Positions 1 through 9,007 of a stretch of 55,348 nt of DNA are shown one piece after another. The stretch spans positions 1 to 55,348 of the forward strand of contig CAJWGN010000007.1 of assembly GCA_913031035.1 (NCBI GenBank), read 5' to 3'. The DNA is from an uncultured Gammaproteobacteria bacterium (GTDB lineage: Bacteria; Pseudomonadota; Gammaproteobacteria; Pseudomonadales; Pseudohongiellaceae). The translations under genes were made by a program, and so were the position numbers. The notes under the pieces were generated by a model. It saw nothing but the letters and a program-made list of their open reading frames with translations. It was not told the DNA's origin and did no database searches. Position 1 is the stretch's first letter; each line of letters begins with the position of its first letter.

Positions 1-24
1 GGCTCGTCTTTACTCCGATACTTA

Positions 25-72
25 TCTGCCTCTACCTCTACCTCTACCTCTACCTCTACCTCTACCTCTCAC
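25..72. repeat. (TCTACC)n tandem repeat at the left end
   Basis: Six perfect TCTACC units lie at 31-66, with degenerate units on both sides (TCTGCC at 25-30 and TCT-C-ACC from 67). Read on the minus strand they would encode alternating Arg-Gly, but no real gene is visible. A simple repeat this close to the end is a likely reason the assembly stopped here. Confidence 0.9.
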
Positions 73-371
73 CTCAACTTCAACGATGCCGACCCTGGCG
101 ATACAGAGGTTCCTGCTGATAATATCCCGAATAAAAAGAGACATAAAAGTGCTATAGAAGCGCCGTAAAAAAGTGGTCCTGCAACCAAACCAACGTAAAA
201 AAATGTGGGGCAACTCATGAAAGAGTCCTAATGTTAGCAAGGGAATATCCCCTCTAATTTTGGCAGGATAAACCAGCTATTATTATTTCTCTATGGGTCG
301 CTTTTGGCAATTTTGGCCTGAAAACTCTTTAGTAGAATTATGAGTCATTAACTGAAAGATATTTAGCAAAC

Positions 372-488
372 GTGAGCAAGCTAGTCGAGGAGTTAAAGAG
401 ACGCAAAGTCTGCAGAGTCGCTGACCTATATGGCGTAGTAGCATGGGTGCTTATTCGGGTAATCGGCGTGGTGCTGCCAACCTTTTGA
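372..488 (+). pseudogene. N-terminal fragment of a TPR/TolB-like adenylate-cyclase-type membrane protein
   Basis: From a GTG at 372 the frame reads SKLVEELKRRKVCRVADLYG, then GVVAWVLIRVIGVVLPTF and a stop. This matches the stereotyped start of large gammaproteobacterial proteins that have a short basic segment, one membrane helix and then TPR or TolB-like repeats (usual pattern ELKRRNVFRVAxxYxVVAWxLxQ...LPxF). Only about 38 residues remain. Removing one T at the TTTT of 483-486 would extend the frame a little, so a frameshift is likely. Nothing recognisable of the remaining protein follows. This is a relic, not a functional gene. Confidence 0.6.
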
Positions 489-1081
489 CAGCTCAGGGAC
501 GATTCACCTCAGCCACCGTTTGCCGAGAGTGTGATTTGTATTATTTGCATATTGGTCCGATGTCATTTACGTTGGCAGCCGATATTTTTGAGCGCACTTG
601 CCATATGCTAGCTGAATATCATTTGAACCGTTGTGTAGAGGACAATTTGCAGTGTGCGCGTTTTTCTACGCACTAATGAACAGACTGAAGAGCGTAAAAT
701 GGTCTCTAATAGTCAGTTAGCGCATGCAGACGAGGCGTATTTAGAAACCCCCCTTTACAGAGAGCTATTTATTACTGTCCGCAGTGCAGGTGTTGAGGCT
801 ATATAACAAGGCGCTAAACTGCGTGTCGCCAGCGCGGGCTAGTTGAAGACAGCAGTTGGTCCAATTTGCACAGAGGGTGGCGGGAATTCTTGCCTTGTGG
901 CGAACCCTATTATTTAGCTAAATCTTGTTTGGCTCTCTCTGAGGCCCCGGCATTTATCAAACCTTAATAGTGTCCTAAAATCAAATTCGGCCAAAATATT
1001 ACGCCCCTGATTAAATATTAAAATCGGGTATTACAAAAATGTCAGTTGGCGGAATTAAAACCTCTAGGCTGTGATCTCTAG
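489..1081. other. Spacer with short coding-like debris, no intact gene
   Basis: Plus-strand stretches free of stops occur at about 660-805 and 843-965, in different frames. They look like remnants of decayed coding sequence, but no family is recognisable. A 77-codon frame at 443-676 overlaps the relic above in another frame and shows no domain. No RNA gene or promoter is evident. Confidence 0.4.
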
Positions 1082-2134
1082 TCAGCAAGTTATTCCAACT
1101 AACTTACTAAGGGCAGATTCGACCACTCGCTTTGGATTCAGCGATACCATGCAGCGATTGTCAGCAACACAAAGCTTATTCCTACAAGAAAGCTCGCAGC
1201 TTAACGTGCCTCTTAGTACTTCGCTTTTATTTCCTAGTGGAGCCCAGATAGCGTCGTTGGTTACCCCAAACAAACCGATAACAGGAATGCCCGTAGAGGC
1301 AGCAATATGCATCGGCCCGCTATCGGCACCAACAAACAAGCTTGTAGATTTTAGTAAGGAAATTAGCTCCACGTAAGAAAGCTTGCCGCATAGGTTCACC
1401 GATCCAAACTTTAGCGATTCAGCTTCAATCAGTTTAGCTATGTTCAGATCTTCTTGATCAGCTCCTATCCAGGCAGTTCTGTAGCCATTGTTATGCAGAG
1501 AAGTCGCCATTTCGATAAAGTGAGATACTGGCCATCTTTTTGTATAGGTACTAGCTCCAACATGAACTGTAACCAATGGGAGTTGTAGTTTGGAAGATTG
1601 GTCCAGCGCCTGGCTCAACCCTTGAGAGTAGTTGGTGGCCATGCCTGGTATTGTATACTTTACTTCATTGAGCGGGGTCTTGATGTCCCTCCACTTATTA
1701 ATGATTTCACCGTAGGAGTCAAACCTGTGGCGAGTGTAGTTTAAATCGTGAGATTGGGTGTAGAGCCAGCTTGAGTGTTTCTGTTTTGGGCCGATCCTAT
1801 TTTTGCTTCCGCTTAGCAACGACAATATTCCGGTGAATCTTTCGCCTTCCAAATCTATAAGGTCAAGGGCTTTATATCTGCGCAATTGTCCAATAAATTT
1901 GAGAAAATGAGTTAATTTAATCCTTAGCGTCTGTCTCTTAGACAACATGCTCCTGGGGTAAAAGATTACGGTTTTTGGCGTTATTGACGCCATATTAAGC
2001 AGCTCTTTAAACCGTGGGTCTATTACTAATACAGTACCAGGATATTGCTCAACAATAACTCGGATCCAAGGCAGGCAGAGGACAAAATTCCCTAAATAGT
2101 GGGTCGGGAAAAGTAGTATTGGGCTTTTTTTCAT
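1082..2134 (-). CDS. Glycosyltransferase family 9 (heptosyltransferase-like)
   Basis: About 350 residues, the normal GT9 length. Members transfer heptose or related sugars from nucleotide-activated donors onto the lipopolysaccharide core at the inner face of the cytoplasmic membrane. The N-terminal half starts ILLFPTHYLGNFVLCLP, in the place of the usual family start. The C-terminal half has the donor-site block HVGASTYTKRWP and the hallmark ADSGPMH near residue 275, followed by TGIPVIGLFG. A Cys-rich tail (CELSCRNKLCVADNRC) is typical of heptosyltransferases. An upstream in-frame ATG at 2149 exists, but the ATG at 2134 has a GGA-type ribosome site, so the shorter start is preferred. No other LPS genes are nearby, so the exact acceptor is unknown. 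Confidence 0.85.
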   Translation of the reverse strand: MKKSPILLFPTHYLGNFVLCLPWIRVIVEQYPGTVLVIDPRFKELLNMASITPKTVIFYPRSMLSKRQTLRIKLTHFLKFIGQLRRYKALDLIDLEGERFTGILSLLSGSKNRIGPKQKHSSWLYTQSHDLNYTRHRFDSYGEIINKWRDIKTPLNEVKYTIPGMATNYSQGLSQALDQSSKLQLPLVTVHVGASTYTKRWPVSHFIEMATSLHNNGYRTAWIGADQEDLNIAKLIEAESLKFGSVNLCGKLSYVELISLLKSTSLFVGADSGPMHIAASTGIPVIGLFGVTNDAIWAPLGNKSEVLRGTLSCELSCRNKLCVADNRCMVSLNPKRVVESALSKLVGITC

Positions 2135-2149
2135 AAGCTGTTCCAGCAT

Positions 2150-2533
2150 TTGATCTGATTTTCTATCGAACAGTTTAGATCATACTACACAGGATTTCTG
2201 AACAGAGCGGCATGATGAATCAATATTCTTAAGAAAACCTTAAGAAGTTGGATAACTTAGATTGATACGCTAGAACGGCTTGAATAGAAAACTGATCTAA
2301 TCAGCGGTGAATAAACTCAAAAGCATAACGCGACTAATGAGCATTCATATTGTTTTAGGCTTATCTTTTTTTCTCACGAGACGCAGAAGCAGTTAGGGTA
2401 AGTTGCGGACAGAATTTCAAGGGGCAGGTGGGCGCCGAAGTGACCAATTGGTTTGTTTATCCAGGAGGGAAAAGCTGAGTTGATTTAGTCTGGAGGGTTT
2501 GAGTGAGTATCTGCTGATACTGATAAGTTGTTG
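2150..2533. other. Intergenic region, no gene seen
   Basis: This AT-rich spacer lies between the start of the glycosyltransferase and the end of the pnt operon. It should hold the glycosyltransferase promoter on the minus strand. A 68-codon frame overlapping the pntB end shows no features and spans the pnt terminator hairpin, so it is not called. Confidence 0.5.
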
Positions 2534-2573
2534 AATGATTCTAGCAGCCACGAGAGGGACTGCTAGAATCATT
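2534..2573 (-). terminator. Perfect 14-bp hairpin after pntB
   Basis: AATGATTCTAGCAG (2534-2547) pairs perfectly with CTGCTAGAATCATT (2560-2573) around a 12-base loop, starting 3 bases past the pntB stop. There is no strong U tract on the minus-strand transcript, so it may act as a 3' stabilising hairpin or an imperfect terminator of the pnt operon. Confidence 0.7.
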
Positions 2574-2576
2574 AAT

Positions 2577-3953
2577 TTAAAACTGCCTGATGATGGTATT
2601 GATTGTGTCTTTAGCATCGCCAAAAATCATACGAGCGTTGTCTTTAAAGAACAAAGGATTATCAATGCCAGCAAAGCCTGATGCCATGCCGCGTTTTAAG
2701 ATAAACACGTTCTTGGCTAAGTCGGCATTAATAACTGGCATGCCGTAAATGGGGCTGCTTTCAAGTTCGCGTGCAGAAGGATTCACTACATCGTTTGCGC
2801 CTATAACAATGGCGACATCGAAGCTTTCCATTCTCGGGTTAACTTCGTCCATTTCCAGCAACAACTCATAAGGAACGTCCGCCTCCGCTAGCAACACATT
2901 CATATGGCCAGGCATCCGGCCAGCCACTGGGTGAATGCCGTATACAACTTCAGTGCCATTTCTCTCGAGCAAACCTTGTAGCTCTTTCATGGCATGCTGA
3001 GCCTGAGCTACTGCCATTCCGTAGCCTGGAATAACGACAATAGACTGTGAGGCTTCCAATACGTAATAAGCGTCCTCAGCTGACATTGGTTTAACTTCGC
3101 CTTCTATTTCCATAGTCGAAGTCTTCACGGCTTGAAAACCTGAAAAGAGTACATTGGTGAGCGAGCGATTCATTGCCTTACACATGACACTAGTCAATAT
3201 GATTCCGCTGGCACCTACTAGAGCACCGGCAACGATAAGCAAATTGTTACCAATCGCTAAACCGGTGGCACAGGCGGCCAAACCGGAATAGCTGTTAAGA
3301 AGTGATATAACCACCGGCATGTCAGCGCCACCGATAGGTATAACAAGCATGATGCCTAGGACGATTGCCAGTGCAACGAAGCCATACACATAGCTGGGAT
3401 TTTCCGGTGTCAGGGCAAGCAATGCGCCAAGCACAACTATGCCGATGACTATGAGCGCGTTGACATAAGCTTGGCCGGTGAAGGTTGCTGAACCGCTGCT
3501 AATTAGTTTGCTTACTTTGCCACTAAGCTTTGCCCATGCAATGACGCTGCCTGAAAAAGTGATCCCGCCAATAGCGATAGCCAATAGCGTAATGATGAGT
3601 AAATAAGTTTCTAACTGGGCCCCTGATCTAACGATGGCAAGAGCAATCAGTAAGCTCGCTAATCCCCCTATGCCATTGAGTAGGGATACCATTTCAGGCA
3701 TCTGGGTTAGCTCAATTTTCTTGGCGATAAATAGACCGACCGCGCCACCTGCGATCATCGCTACGATAATCAATTCGAACCCGATGATGCCTTGATCCAA
3801 AAGCGTTACCACGATGGCAATGAGCATTCCCAGCGCCGAGAGCATGTTGCCCTTGCGTGCGGTTGAAGGATGGCCTAGTAGTTTCAGTCCTAAAATAAAC
3901 AGAGCTGCACATAAAACGTAGGTTGCGTTAATAACGAGAGTTAAGTTTTCCAT
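2577..3953 (-). CDS. pntB: Proton-translocating NAD(P) transhydrogenase, beta subunit
   Basis: 458 residues, typical length. PntB carries most of the proton channel (domain II) and the NADP(H)-binding domain III. Together with the alpha subunit it couples proton entry to hydride transfer from NADH to NADP+, supplying NADPH. The first ~270 residues hold multiple membrane helices rich in Gly and Ala. Domain III begins near residue 280 and contains VIPGYGMAVAQAQ, the fingerprint for the NADP site, then HPVAGRMPGHMNVLLAEA and VIGANDVVNPSA, all conserved in PntB. It is the last gene of the pntAa-pntAb-pntB operon, 3 bases after pntAb, and is followed by a hairpin. Confidence 0.97.
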   Translation of the reverse strand: MENLTLVINATYVLCAALFILGLKLLGHPSTARKGNMLSALGMLIAIVVTLLDQGIIGFELIIVAMIAGGAVGLFIAKKIELTQMPEMVSLLNGIGGLASLLIALAIVRSGAQLETYLLIITLLAIAIGGITFSGSVIAWAKLSGKVSKLISSGSATFTGQAYVNALIVIGIVVLGALLALTPENPSYVYGFVALAIVLGIMLVIPIGGADMPVVISLLNSYSGLAACATGLAIGNNLLIVAGALVGASGIILTSVMCKAMNRSLTNVLFSGFQAVKTSTMEIEGEVKPMSAEDAYYVLEASQSIVVIPGYGMAVAQAQHAMKELQGLLERNGTEVVYGIHPVAGRMPGHMNVLLAEADVPYELLLEMDEVNPRMESFDVAIVIGANDVVNPSARELESSPIYGMPVINADLAKNVFILKRGMASGFAGIDNPLFFKDNARMIFGDAKDTINTIIRQF

Positions 3954-3956
3954 TGC

Positions 3957-4232
3957 TTATTTGCCTTTAAACATTGCGAGCATACGGTCCGTGACGACAT
4001 AGCCGCCCACCACATTGATAGTGGCTAAAAATACCGATACAGCACCCAAAATTTGCGGCAATGTTTCGTAGTCACCACCGGCATAGGCCAAGGCTCCAAT
4101 CAAAGTAATTCCTGAGACCGCATTAGCACCTGACATCAGAGGTGTGTGGAGGGTGGCAGGGACTTTGTAGATCAGTTCGAAGCCGAGGAAAATTGCTAAC
4201 ATCAAAATCATCGAGAGATAAATAAACGTCAT
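3957..4232 (-). CDS. pntAb: Transhydrogenase alpha subunit, membrane part (PntAb)
   Basis: 91 residues with three hydrophobic helices. This is the small domain IIa subunit found where the E. coli-type PntA is split into two polypeptides. Recognisable segments are the N-terminal helix IYLSMILMLAIFLGFELIYKV, the short TLHTPLMSGANAVSGI block conserved in this subunit, and the C-terminal VVGGYVVTDRMLAMF. Its ATG overlaps the pntAa stop codon (TAATG), which implies translational coupling. The split is the normal three-gene arrangement, not a frameshift. Confidence 0.95.
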   Translation of the reverse strand: MTFIYLSMILMLAIFLGFELIYKVPATLHTPLMSGANAVSGITLIGALAYAGGDYETLPQILGAVSVFLATINVVGGYVVTDRMLAMFKGK

Positions 4233-5380
4233 TAGTTTTTGTCCTCGCTCAGTAAGGCTTTAATCGTTGGGTTAATCAGCTCACCTTGATGGGTAATTAA
4301 GGCGGTCTGCAATATGTCGTCGCTAAGATCGAGCACCGCGCTCTGTTGTTCCGTGTCCCAGAACTCCAGCAGCAGTGCTTGCAAATTATTGGCGTACATT
4401 TGGCTGGCATCTAACGCAACCGCACTTGGCCAATTGCCAGTGCCTATTATTGTTACGCCTTCAACAATAATCGTCTGTCCGGCAGCACTGCCTTCGACAT
4501 TGCCGCCATTTTCAGCCGCCATATCTACAATGACGCTGCCTGGCTTCATCTTCGACACGGTGTCGAGTGAGATTAGCACTGGAGGTTTGCGGCCAAAAAG
4601 TTGAGCGGTAGTAATCACTATATCCGAGTCGGCGATGCAAGACGCTTGTGCTTGCTGTTGAATCTGCATTTGTTCTTCGGTAAGAGCGTTAGCATAGCCT
4701 TGCTCATTTTGCCCCGTTTCGCCAACGTCGATGGCCAAAAACTTTGCCCCAAGAGATTTAACCTGCTCGGCAACCACTTCTCTTGTGTCATAGGCGATAA
4801 CACTCGCGCCAAGTCGTTTCGCCGTCGCAATAGCTTGCAGACCCGCGACACCTGCTCCAATCACGAAAACTTTCGCAGGCTTTAAAGTGCCTGCGGGGGT
4901 CATCATCATTGGTAGCACCCGCGGCAACTCAGCCATGGCTTTTGCTACCATCACGTAGCCGGCAAGGCTCGCTTGGGAGCTTAGCGCGTCCATCTTCTGG
5001 CAGCGACTGCTGCGGGGAATCATTTCAATGCTCAAAGCTGATCTGCCTGAGTCTTTAAGCCACTTGATATGCTCTGTGTTGTTGAAAGGATCCAGAAAAC
5101 TTATACAGCAAACCGATTGCTTGGTTCCTTCAAGCTCTACTCTACCTAGTGGTTGCACACTCATAATGAAGTCGGCCCGAGCTAAAAGCTCCGAGCGATC
5201 CACTACAACCTCAGCTCCGGCATCTTGATAATCCGAGTCTGGGATATTTACCGCGCTGCCTATGCCGGATTCAATCACGACTTGGGCACCTGCCTTCACA
5301 TAGGCTTTTGCATTCGCGGGTAGTAATGCACAGCGACGTTCGTTGTTAATTACTTCTTTTACAAACACTAAAGTGCTCAT
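4232..5380 (-). CDS. pntAa: Transhydrogenase alpha subunit, NAD-binding part (PntAa)
   Basis: 382 residues from the preferred start. This soluble domain I binds NAD(H) and passes hydride to PntB domain III. It resembles alanine dehydrogenase: the N-terminal segment has KEVINNERRCALLP, and the Rossmann fold shows GAGVAGLQA followed by RLGASVIAYDTRE. The TPAGTLKPAKV and DMAAENGGNVEGS segments are also family-typical. An upstream ATG at 5413 gives 11 extra residues, but AAAGGAG sits the right distance before the ATG at 5380. It is the first gene of the operon, so the promoter should lie in 5381-5600. Confidence 0.95.
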   Translation of the reverse strand: MSTLVFVKEVINNERRCALLPANAKAYVKAGAQVVIESGIGSAVNIPDSDYQDAGAEVVVDRSELLARADFIMSVQPLGRVELEGTKQSVCCISFLDPFNNTEHIKWLKDSGRSALSIEMIPRSSRCQKMDALSSQASLAGYVMVAKAMAELPRVLPMMMTPAGTLKPAKVFVIGAGVAGLQAIATAKRLGASVIAYDTREVVAEQVKSLGAKFLAIDVGETGQNEQGYANALTEEQMQIQQQAQASCIADSDIVITTAQLFGRKPPVLISLDTVSKMKPGSVIVDMAAENGGNVEGSAAGQTIIVEGVTIIGTGNWPSAVALDASQMYANNLQALLLEFWDTEQQSAVLDLSDDILQTALITHQGELINPTIKALLSEDKN

Positions 5381-5413
5381 ATTGCTCCTTTTAACTTTAC
5401 TTGTGCTTGTCAA

Positions 5414-5760
5414 CGCGCGTTATCCAGCGCTAATATTTATCGTTGGTGCTCTTCCTGACGCCACAGCTGCGTTATCTCGCCGCTGAGTACTGTCTTCTTT
5501 AATTCAGGTTTTCTAAATCTTACTGTTTAGTCGCTGTTGCGGCCACACGCTAACTTGATGGCGACGCTCCGAAAAATCAAGTGATAAAGACAGTAATTAC
5601 TCGAAAGATTGAAGGCGTTGCAGTAGATTAGGGTTGCGCGTCGTTTAATAGAGTCAAAATTGACAAATTAACAAAGATATACCACTCGAATACGCTATTT
5701 CGTTTAAATTAGTTTAGTCAGCGAGTCCGCCTCCAGATTAACCAGAGCTCAACTAAAACC
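5414..5760. other. Divergent promoter region between pntAa and the desaturase
   Basis: About 350 bases with no open frame of interest. It must contain the minus-strand pnt promoter and the plus-strand desaturase promoter. No confident -35/-10 pair, operator or riboswitch could be picked out by eye. Confidence 0.5.
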
Positions 5761-6699
5761 GTGAAGATAAAAGACCACTTTAGCCCTGCAGAAATTAAGC
5801 AGTTCAGCCGCCGCAGCGATCTATTGGGCTGGATATCCGTGGCCACTAATTGGGCAATAATCGCCTTGGCTTTTTTGCTGGTGGCGCGCTGGCCAAATCC
5901 CCTGACAATAATATTTTCGATGGTGCTGTTAGGTGGTCGTCATTTGGGGCTAGGTGTTCTCATGCACGAGTGCGGCCATGGCACCCTCTTTAGGTCGAAA
6001 AAGTTAAATAGGCTCGTCGGCATTTGGCTTTGTGCTGCACCAGTTATGTACCGGCTGGAAGACTATATGAGCAATCATCTTAGTCATCATAGCAAGGCCG
6101 GAACTGACGCAGACCCAGACCGGTATCGCTACCAAGATTATCCTGTAGAGAAAAAGTCGCTGCAACGAAAGCTGTTAAGAGATATCAGCGGGCAAACAAC
6201 CTTTAACTTCTTAGAGACCTCTCTAAAGCGTAATCAAGTGATAAGGACGAGCGGGAAAGGCAAAAAGGTAGTTGATTATCGCCAACTGATAAGTCGCTTT
6301 CATGCCCCTATTATTATGAATTCCTTGCTTCTTCTTTTACTTGCGTGGTTTGGTTTTGCAGAACTGTACCTGCTATGGCTTGCTGCCTACTTCAGTATCT
6401 ACATGGTTTTCTCACGTATTCGAAATCTTGCTGAACATGCCTGTGTGCCAGATCTTTTTGACCCTGACCCGATGAGGCATACGCGCACTATGGTTGCGAG
6501 CTGGTGGGAGCGACTGACGTTTGCGCCAAACTGTGTAAATTATCATTTAGAACACCATTTGCTTCCTTCTGTTCCAAAGTACAGGCTCGCTTCATTCCAT
6601 CTGGCATTAAAAGAGAAAGGGCTTCTCGACAATGCAGATATCGGAAGCGGTTACCTTGCCTTCATTAGACGGCTGATAATCCAGCCTCAATCAGATTAA
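5761..6699 (+). CDS. Membrane fatty acid desaturase family protein
   Basis: 312 residues starting at GTG. It is a di-iron membrane enzyme that inserts a double bond or hydroxyl into acyl chains of membrane lipids. All three histidine boxes are present: HECGH at 69-73, HLSHH at 106-110, and HLEHH near 262-266. An extra conserved-looking His sits in RNLAEHACVPD. Four hydrophobic helices in two pairs (about 25-65 and 180-215) flank the boxes, as expected. The HECGHGTLF box and the NYHLEHHLLPSVP box resemble the sphingolipid/linoleoyl desaturase-like group (PF00487), not the acyl-CoA delta-9 type, but the substrate cannot be read. A ruined oxidoreductase gene begins 3 bases after its stop. Confidence 0.9.
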   Translation: MKIKDHFSPAEIKQFSRRSDLLGWISVATNWAIIALAFLLVARWPNPLTIIFSMVLLGGRHLGLGVLMHECGHGTLFRSKKLNRLVGIWLCAAPVMYRLEDYMSNHLSHHSKAGTDADPDRYRYQDYPVEKKSLQRKLLRDISGQTTFNFLETSLKRNQVIRTSGKGKKVVDYRQLISRFHAPIIMNSLLLLLLAWFGFAELYLLWLAAYFSIYMVFSRIRNLAEHACVPDLFDPDPMRHTRTMVASWWERLTFAPNCVNYHLEHHLLPSVPKYRLASFHLALKEKGLLDNADIGSGYLAFIRRLIIQPQSD

Positions 6700-6702
6700 T
6701 TA

Positions 6703-7722
6703 ATGAGCCGAACCCTCTTTGATTATGAAGGCAATGCACCGCAGTGCTTACGGATCTCCGAGGTACTGAAGCTAAGCAGGGTGGAAAAGCCAAAGCCGGC
6801 TCAATCACAGCTGCTAATTCAAATTCCGGCAACTTCAGTGACGGCCGGTGATTGTGAAATGCGAACCTGCACGATGCTCCCAACTATATACCCTTTTTTC
6901 AGGCTTCTTATGGGTTAACTAAACCTCGCAAGGGGATATTGGGTATGTGCTTTTCAGGCACGGGAGAAGAAGTAGGATGCGATTCCATAATTTATGGGAT
7001 TGGCGATGAAGTGTTCGGGACAACGGGCTCACTCTGGGTGCTAATGCTAAATATGTCTGTGTTAGGGCTTCCGGCAGTTTTATAAAAAAACCGAAGAGTT
7101 TGGGTTACTGTGAGGCAGCCACTACCCCAATAGGTGCTTGGCATGCACTTCATTTCATCAGGTGATCAAAGCTCAAAACCGAAGAAAAGATTCTGATTTT
7201 TGGTGCTGGCGGGGCTGTTGAGACATTTGCAATACAGCTTGCGAAACTAGCCGGGGCAACTGTTACAGCTATCAACAGTACTGAAAAATTGCCGATGTGA
7301 AAGCGCGTAGGAGCCGACGTTGTGATTGATTATCAGGAGCAAGAATTTGCTCAGGCAGAACTAAAATACGGCATAATCTTTGATGTGGTTGAAAAAAGCC
7401 CTGATAGGAAATGTCTGAAATGTCTAAGCTCAGAAGGGCGTTATGTTTTGGCTAATGACGGTTTTACGCCAATGCTTCCTGGAACATGGACTTCTAAAAC
7501 ACCGATAAAATTGTGATTTCCACCGTGGTAGATGAGGGGAAATCAGAGTCAGCCGAAATTGCAGAGCTTTTAGAGGCTGGACAGATTCACCCCGTCATTG
7601 GCCGTACATTTGCTCTCGAAGAAATGCCAGATGCCCATCGCTATATCGCCTAAGAGCAAAGGAAAGGCAACACAGCTGTTGTTATAAAAGCTGCTGCGGA
7701 CACCGGAATGACTTCTGACTAA
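6703..7722 (+). pseudogene. Decayed zinc-independent MDR oxidoreductase (quinone-oxidoreductase-like)
   Basis: Fragments in changing frames line up in order with the medium-chain dehydrogenase/reductase fold. The N-terminal part (MSRTLFDYEGNAPQCLRISE, then SVTAGDCEMR) is followed by a GroES-like piece (KGILGMCFSGTGEEVG...YGIGDEVFG). The cofactor Rossmann motif is ILIFGAGGAVETFAIQLAKL, then GADVVIDYQEQEF and GRYVLANDG, and the C-terminus is ALEEMPDAHRYIA and GNTAVVIKA. At least four stops or frameshifts interrupt it. The intact protein would be about 330 residues. Its end overlaps the convergent gene's stop by 4 bases. It was probably an NAD(P)H-dependent reductase of the same transcript as the desaturase. 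Confidence 0.85.
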
Positions 7723-8693
7723 TTCTTCTCTGTGCCATCCCCATTCATTCCCATAGCTTCATAACGTCGCCAGCCAGCCAAGATGCCGGCCAAGCCGTGG
7801 TTGCCCTCATGGCAGGCGTACTCATAAAGTGGCATATCGGTTCTTCGTATAGGCACCCTTGCAGACCATGGCTGATCCCAGGTTAAAGGGTCTTCAATCG
7901 TAAAATCGTATTCTAGTGTGTTCTCGTTTACCCAGCTGAAGCGCTCGGTAAGAGTCATGCTAGGTGACGAGCCTCTAGAATTTTGGTCATAGTAAAAATG
8001 CTGGGTATGAATTAGTAGATCATCACCATCCCAGCTGGCTATTGAATCACCGTCCCATTTTAATTGCTTAGTATGGTGATTACTGTCCAGTCTTATGATT
8101 CGCGCGCGGTGGATCATCTCATTAACAATCATAATATGGTCTTTGGTTTGAACCAGCTGGATATTGTTGTTGTAAGCGCCGGGTATCATTGGCGGCCCAG
8201 CGCCGCCACTCATCAAGCAGCGATCGGCTAAAGTTCTCGCTTCGGGACCCTCGCTTAATCGTCTCCGCTGGGCAACCTGTTTCGCTCGGGTCTGTCCGAC
8301 CTCGTTTCGCCCTGGCATTTTTCCATCGGGTGGGTCATAGATCAGTGAGGTTCGGCGATCTTCAATGGTTTCAATGCCTCGTTCATACCAGAATTCATTA
8401 TAGGAAATGACCCCGGGAGGATAGCCAGCTCCGCCGACAGAATCGATAATTAGGTCCCTGTTTTGACGACGATTTTCAAACGCTTCCCATTCCTTCGCCT
8501 CTGCAACGGTGAGGGTCTCTTTGTTAGCGAGTTCCGGGGGCCGGTTAAGTGGAGTGAGGGTTCGATAGGTGTACGTGCCCTGAAAATCTGGATGACCATA
8601 TTCTGTGCGTGGGACCTCCTGCGCGCTCGAGAAAGAGCCCAGCATTGAACAAACGGCAGGGATAAGAAAAAGTCGACTTATTGGTATAGCCAT
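7719..8693 (-). CDS. Exported protein of unknown function
   Basis: About 324 residues with a signal peptide (hydrophobic core FLIPAVCSMLGSFSSA, cleavage before QE). No catalytic domain is recognised. Conserved-looking segments are the N-terminal YGHPDFQGTYTYRTLTPLNRP, the central AYNNNIQLVQTKDHIMIVNE, and the C-terminal YEYACHEGNHGLAGILAGWR. Similar exported proteins with these blocks are common in marine gammaproteobacteria and acidobacteria, usually in several copies and without assigned role. The ATG at 8693 is chosen over 8705 because a GGAGG site lies 5-6 bases ahead of it, inside the would-be upstream start. It sits tail to tail with the MDR pseudogene. Confidence 0.75.
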   Translation of the reverse strand: MAIPISRLFLIPAVCSMLGSFSSAQEVPRTEYGHPDFQGTYTYRTLTPLNRPPELANKETLTVAEAKEWEAFENRRQNRDLIIDSVGGAGYPPGVISYNEFWYERGIETIEDRRTSLIYDPPDGKMPGRNEVGQTRAKQVAQRRRLSEGPEARTLADRCLMSGGAGPPMIPGAYNNNIQLVQTKDHIMIVNEMIHRARIIRLDSNHHTKQLKWDGDSIASWDGDDLLIHTQHFYYDQNSRGSSPSMTLTERFSWVNENTLEYDFTIEDPLTWDQPWSARVPIRRTDMPLYEYACHEGNHGLAGILAGWRRYEAMGMNGDGTEKN

Positions 8694-8705
8694 TGAAACC
8701 TCCAT

Positions 8706-9007
8706 CAGTATCGTTTGTTTTTATTTTCGATGAGGTGAAGCAGCAAAACTAGGCCGATAAGGAGGGATTTGCAAGTAAAAAACTGGCGAAAAAAGCATGT
8801 CACTACTTATTGACGCTCTAAAGCACAGTAAGTGGTCTCGTAAGAAGAACGGTAAAGAGGGGGGTAAAGATTGCCGTAAAAAAACCGCCTATTTTTTGAC
8901 CCCGATTCATCAACAGCCTAAGGCCCTGCATGAATATACTGACCGATTCAAAAAGCTTTGCTCAGCAGGCCAACCCTAGCGATAAAAGGCGCGCCTGCTG
9001 ACTGTTT
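8706..9007. other. Spacer with a possible GspB-like 5' fragment (8797-8979)
   Basis: A 60-codon plus frame from 8797 begins MSLLIDALKHSKWSRKK. This resembles the stereotyped MSLLxDALKxAE start of GspB-like and related secretion-accessory proteins. It then turns into an unremarkable Lys-rich stretch and stops. No ribosome site is obvious, so it is at most a relic. The rest of the region shows nothing else. Confidence 0.25.

Noticed and set aside
443..676. 77-residue plus-strand protein
   Set aside because: Overlaps the membrane-protein relic in another frame, with no domain, ribosome site or coding character.
780..890. attC-like integron recombination site (TATAACAAGGCGCT...)
   Set aside because: The left core resembles attC, but no matching GTTRRRY right core or full imperfect palindrome could be found, and there is no integron integrase or cassette array.
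2417..2623. 68-residue minus-strand frame after pntB
   Set aside because: Overlaps the pntB 3' end and the perfect hairpin; no protein features.
3957..5380. Split of pntA as a frameshift
   Set aside because: PntAa and PntAb overlap as TAATG and match the normal three-subunit arrangement of many proteobacteria.
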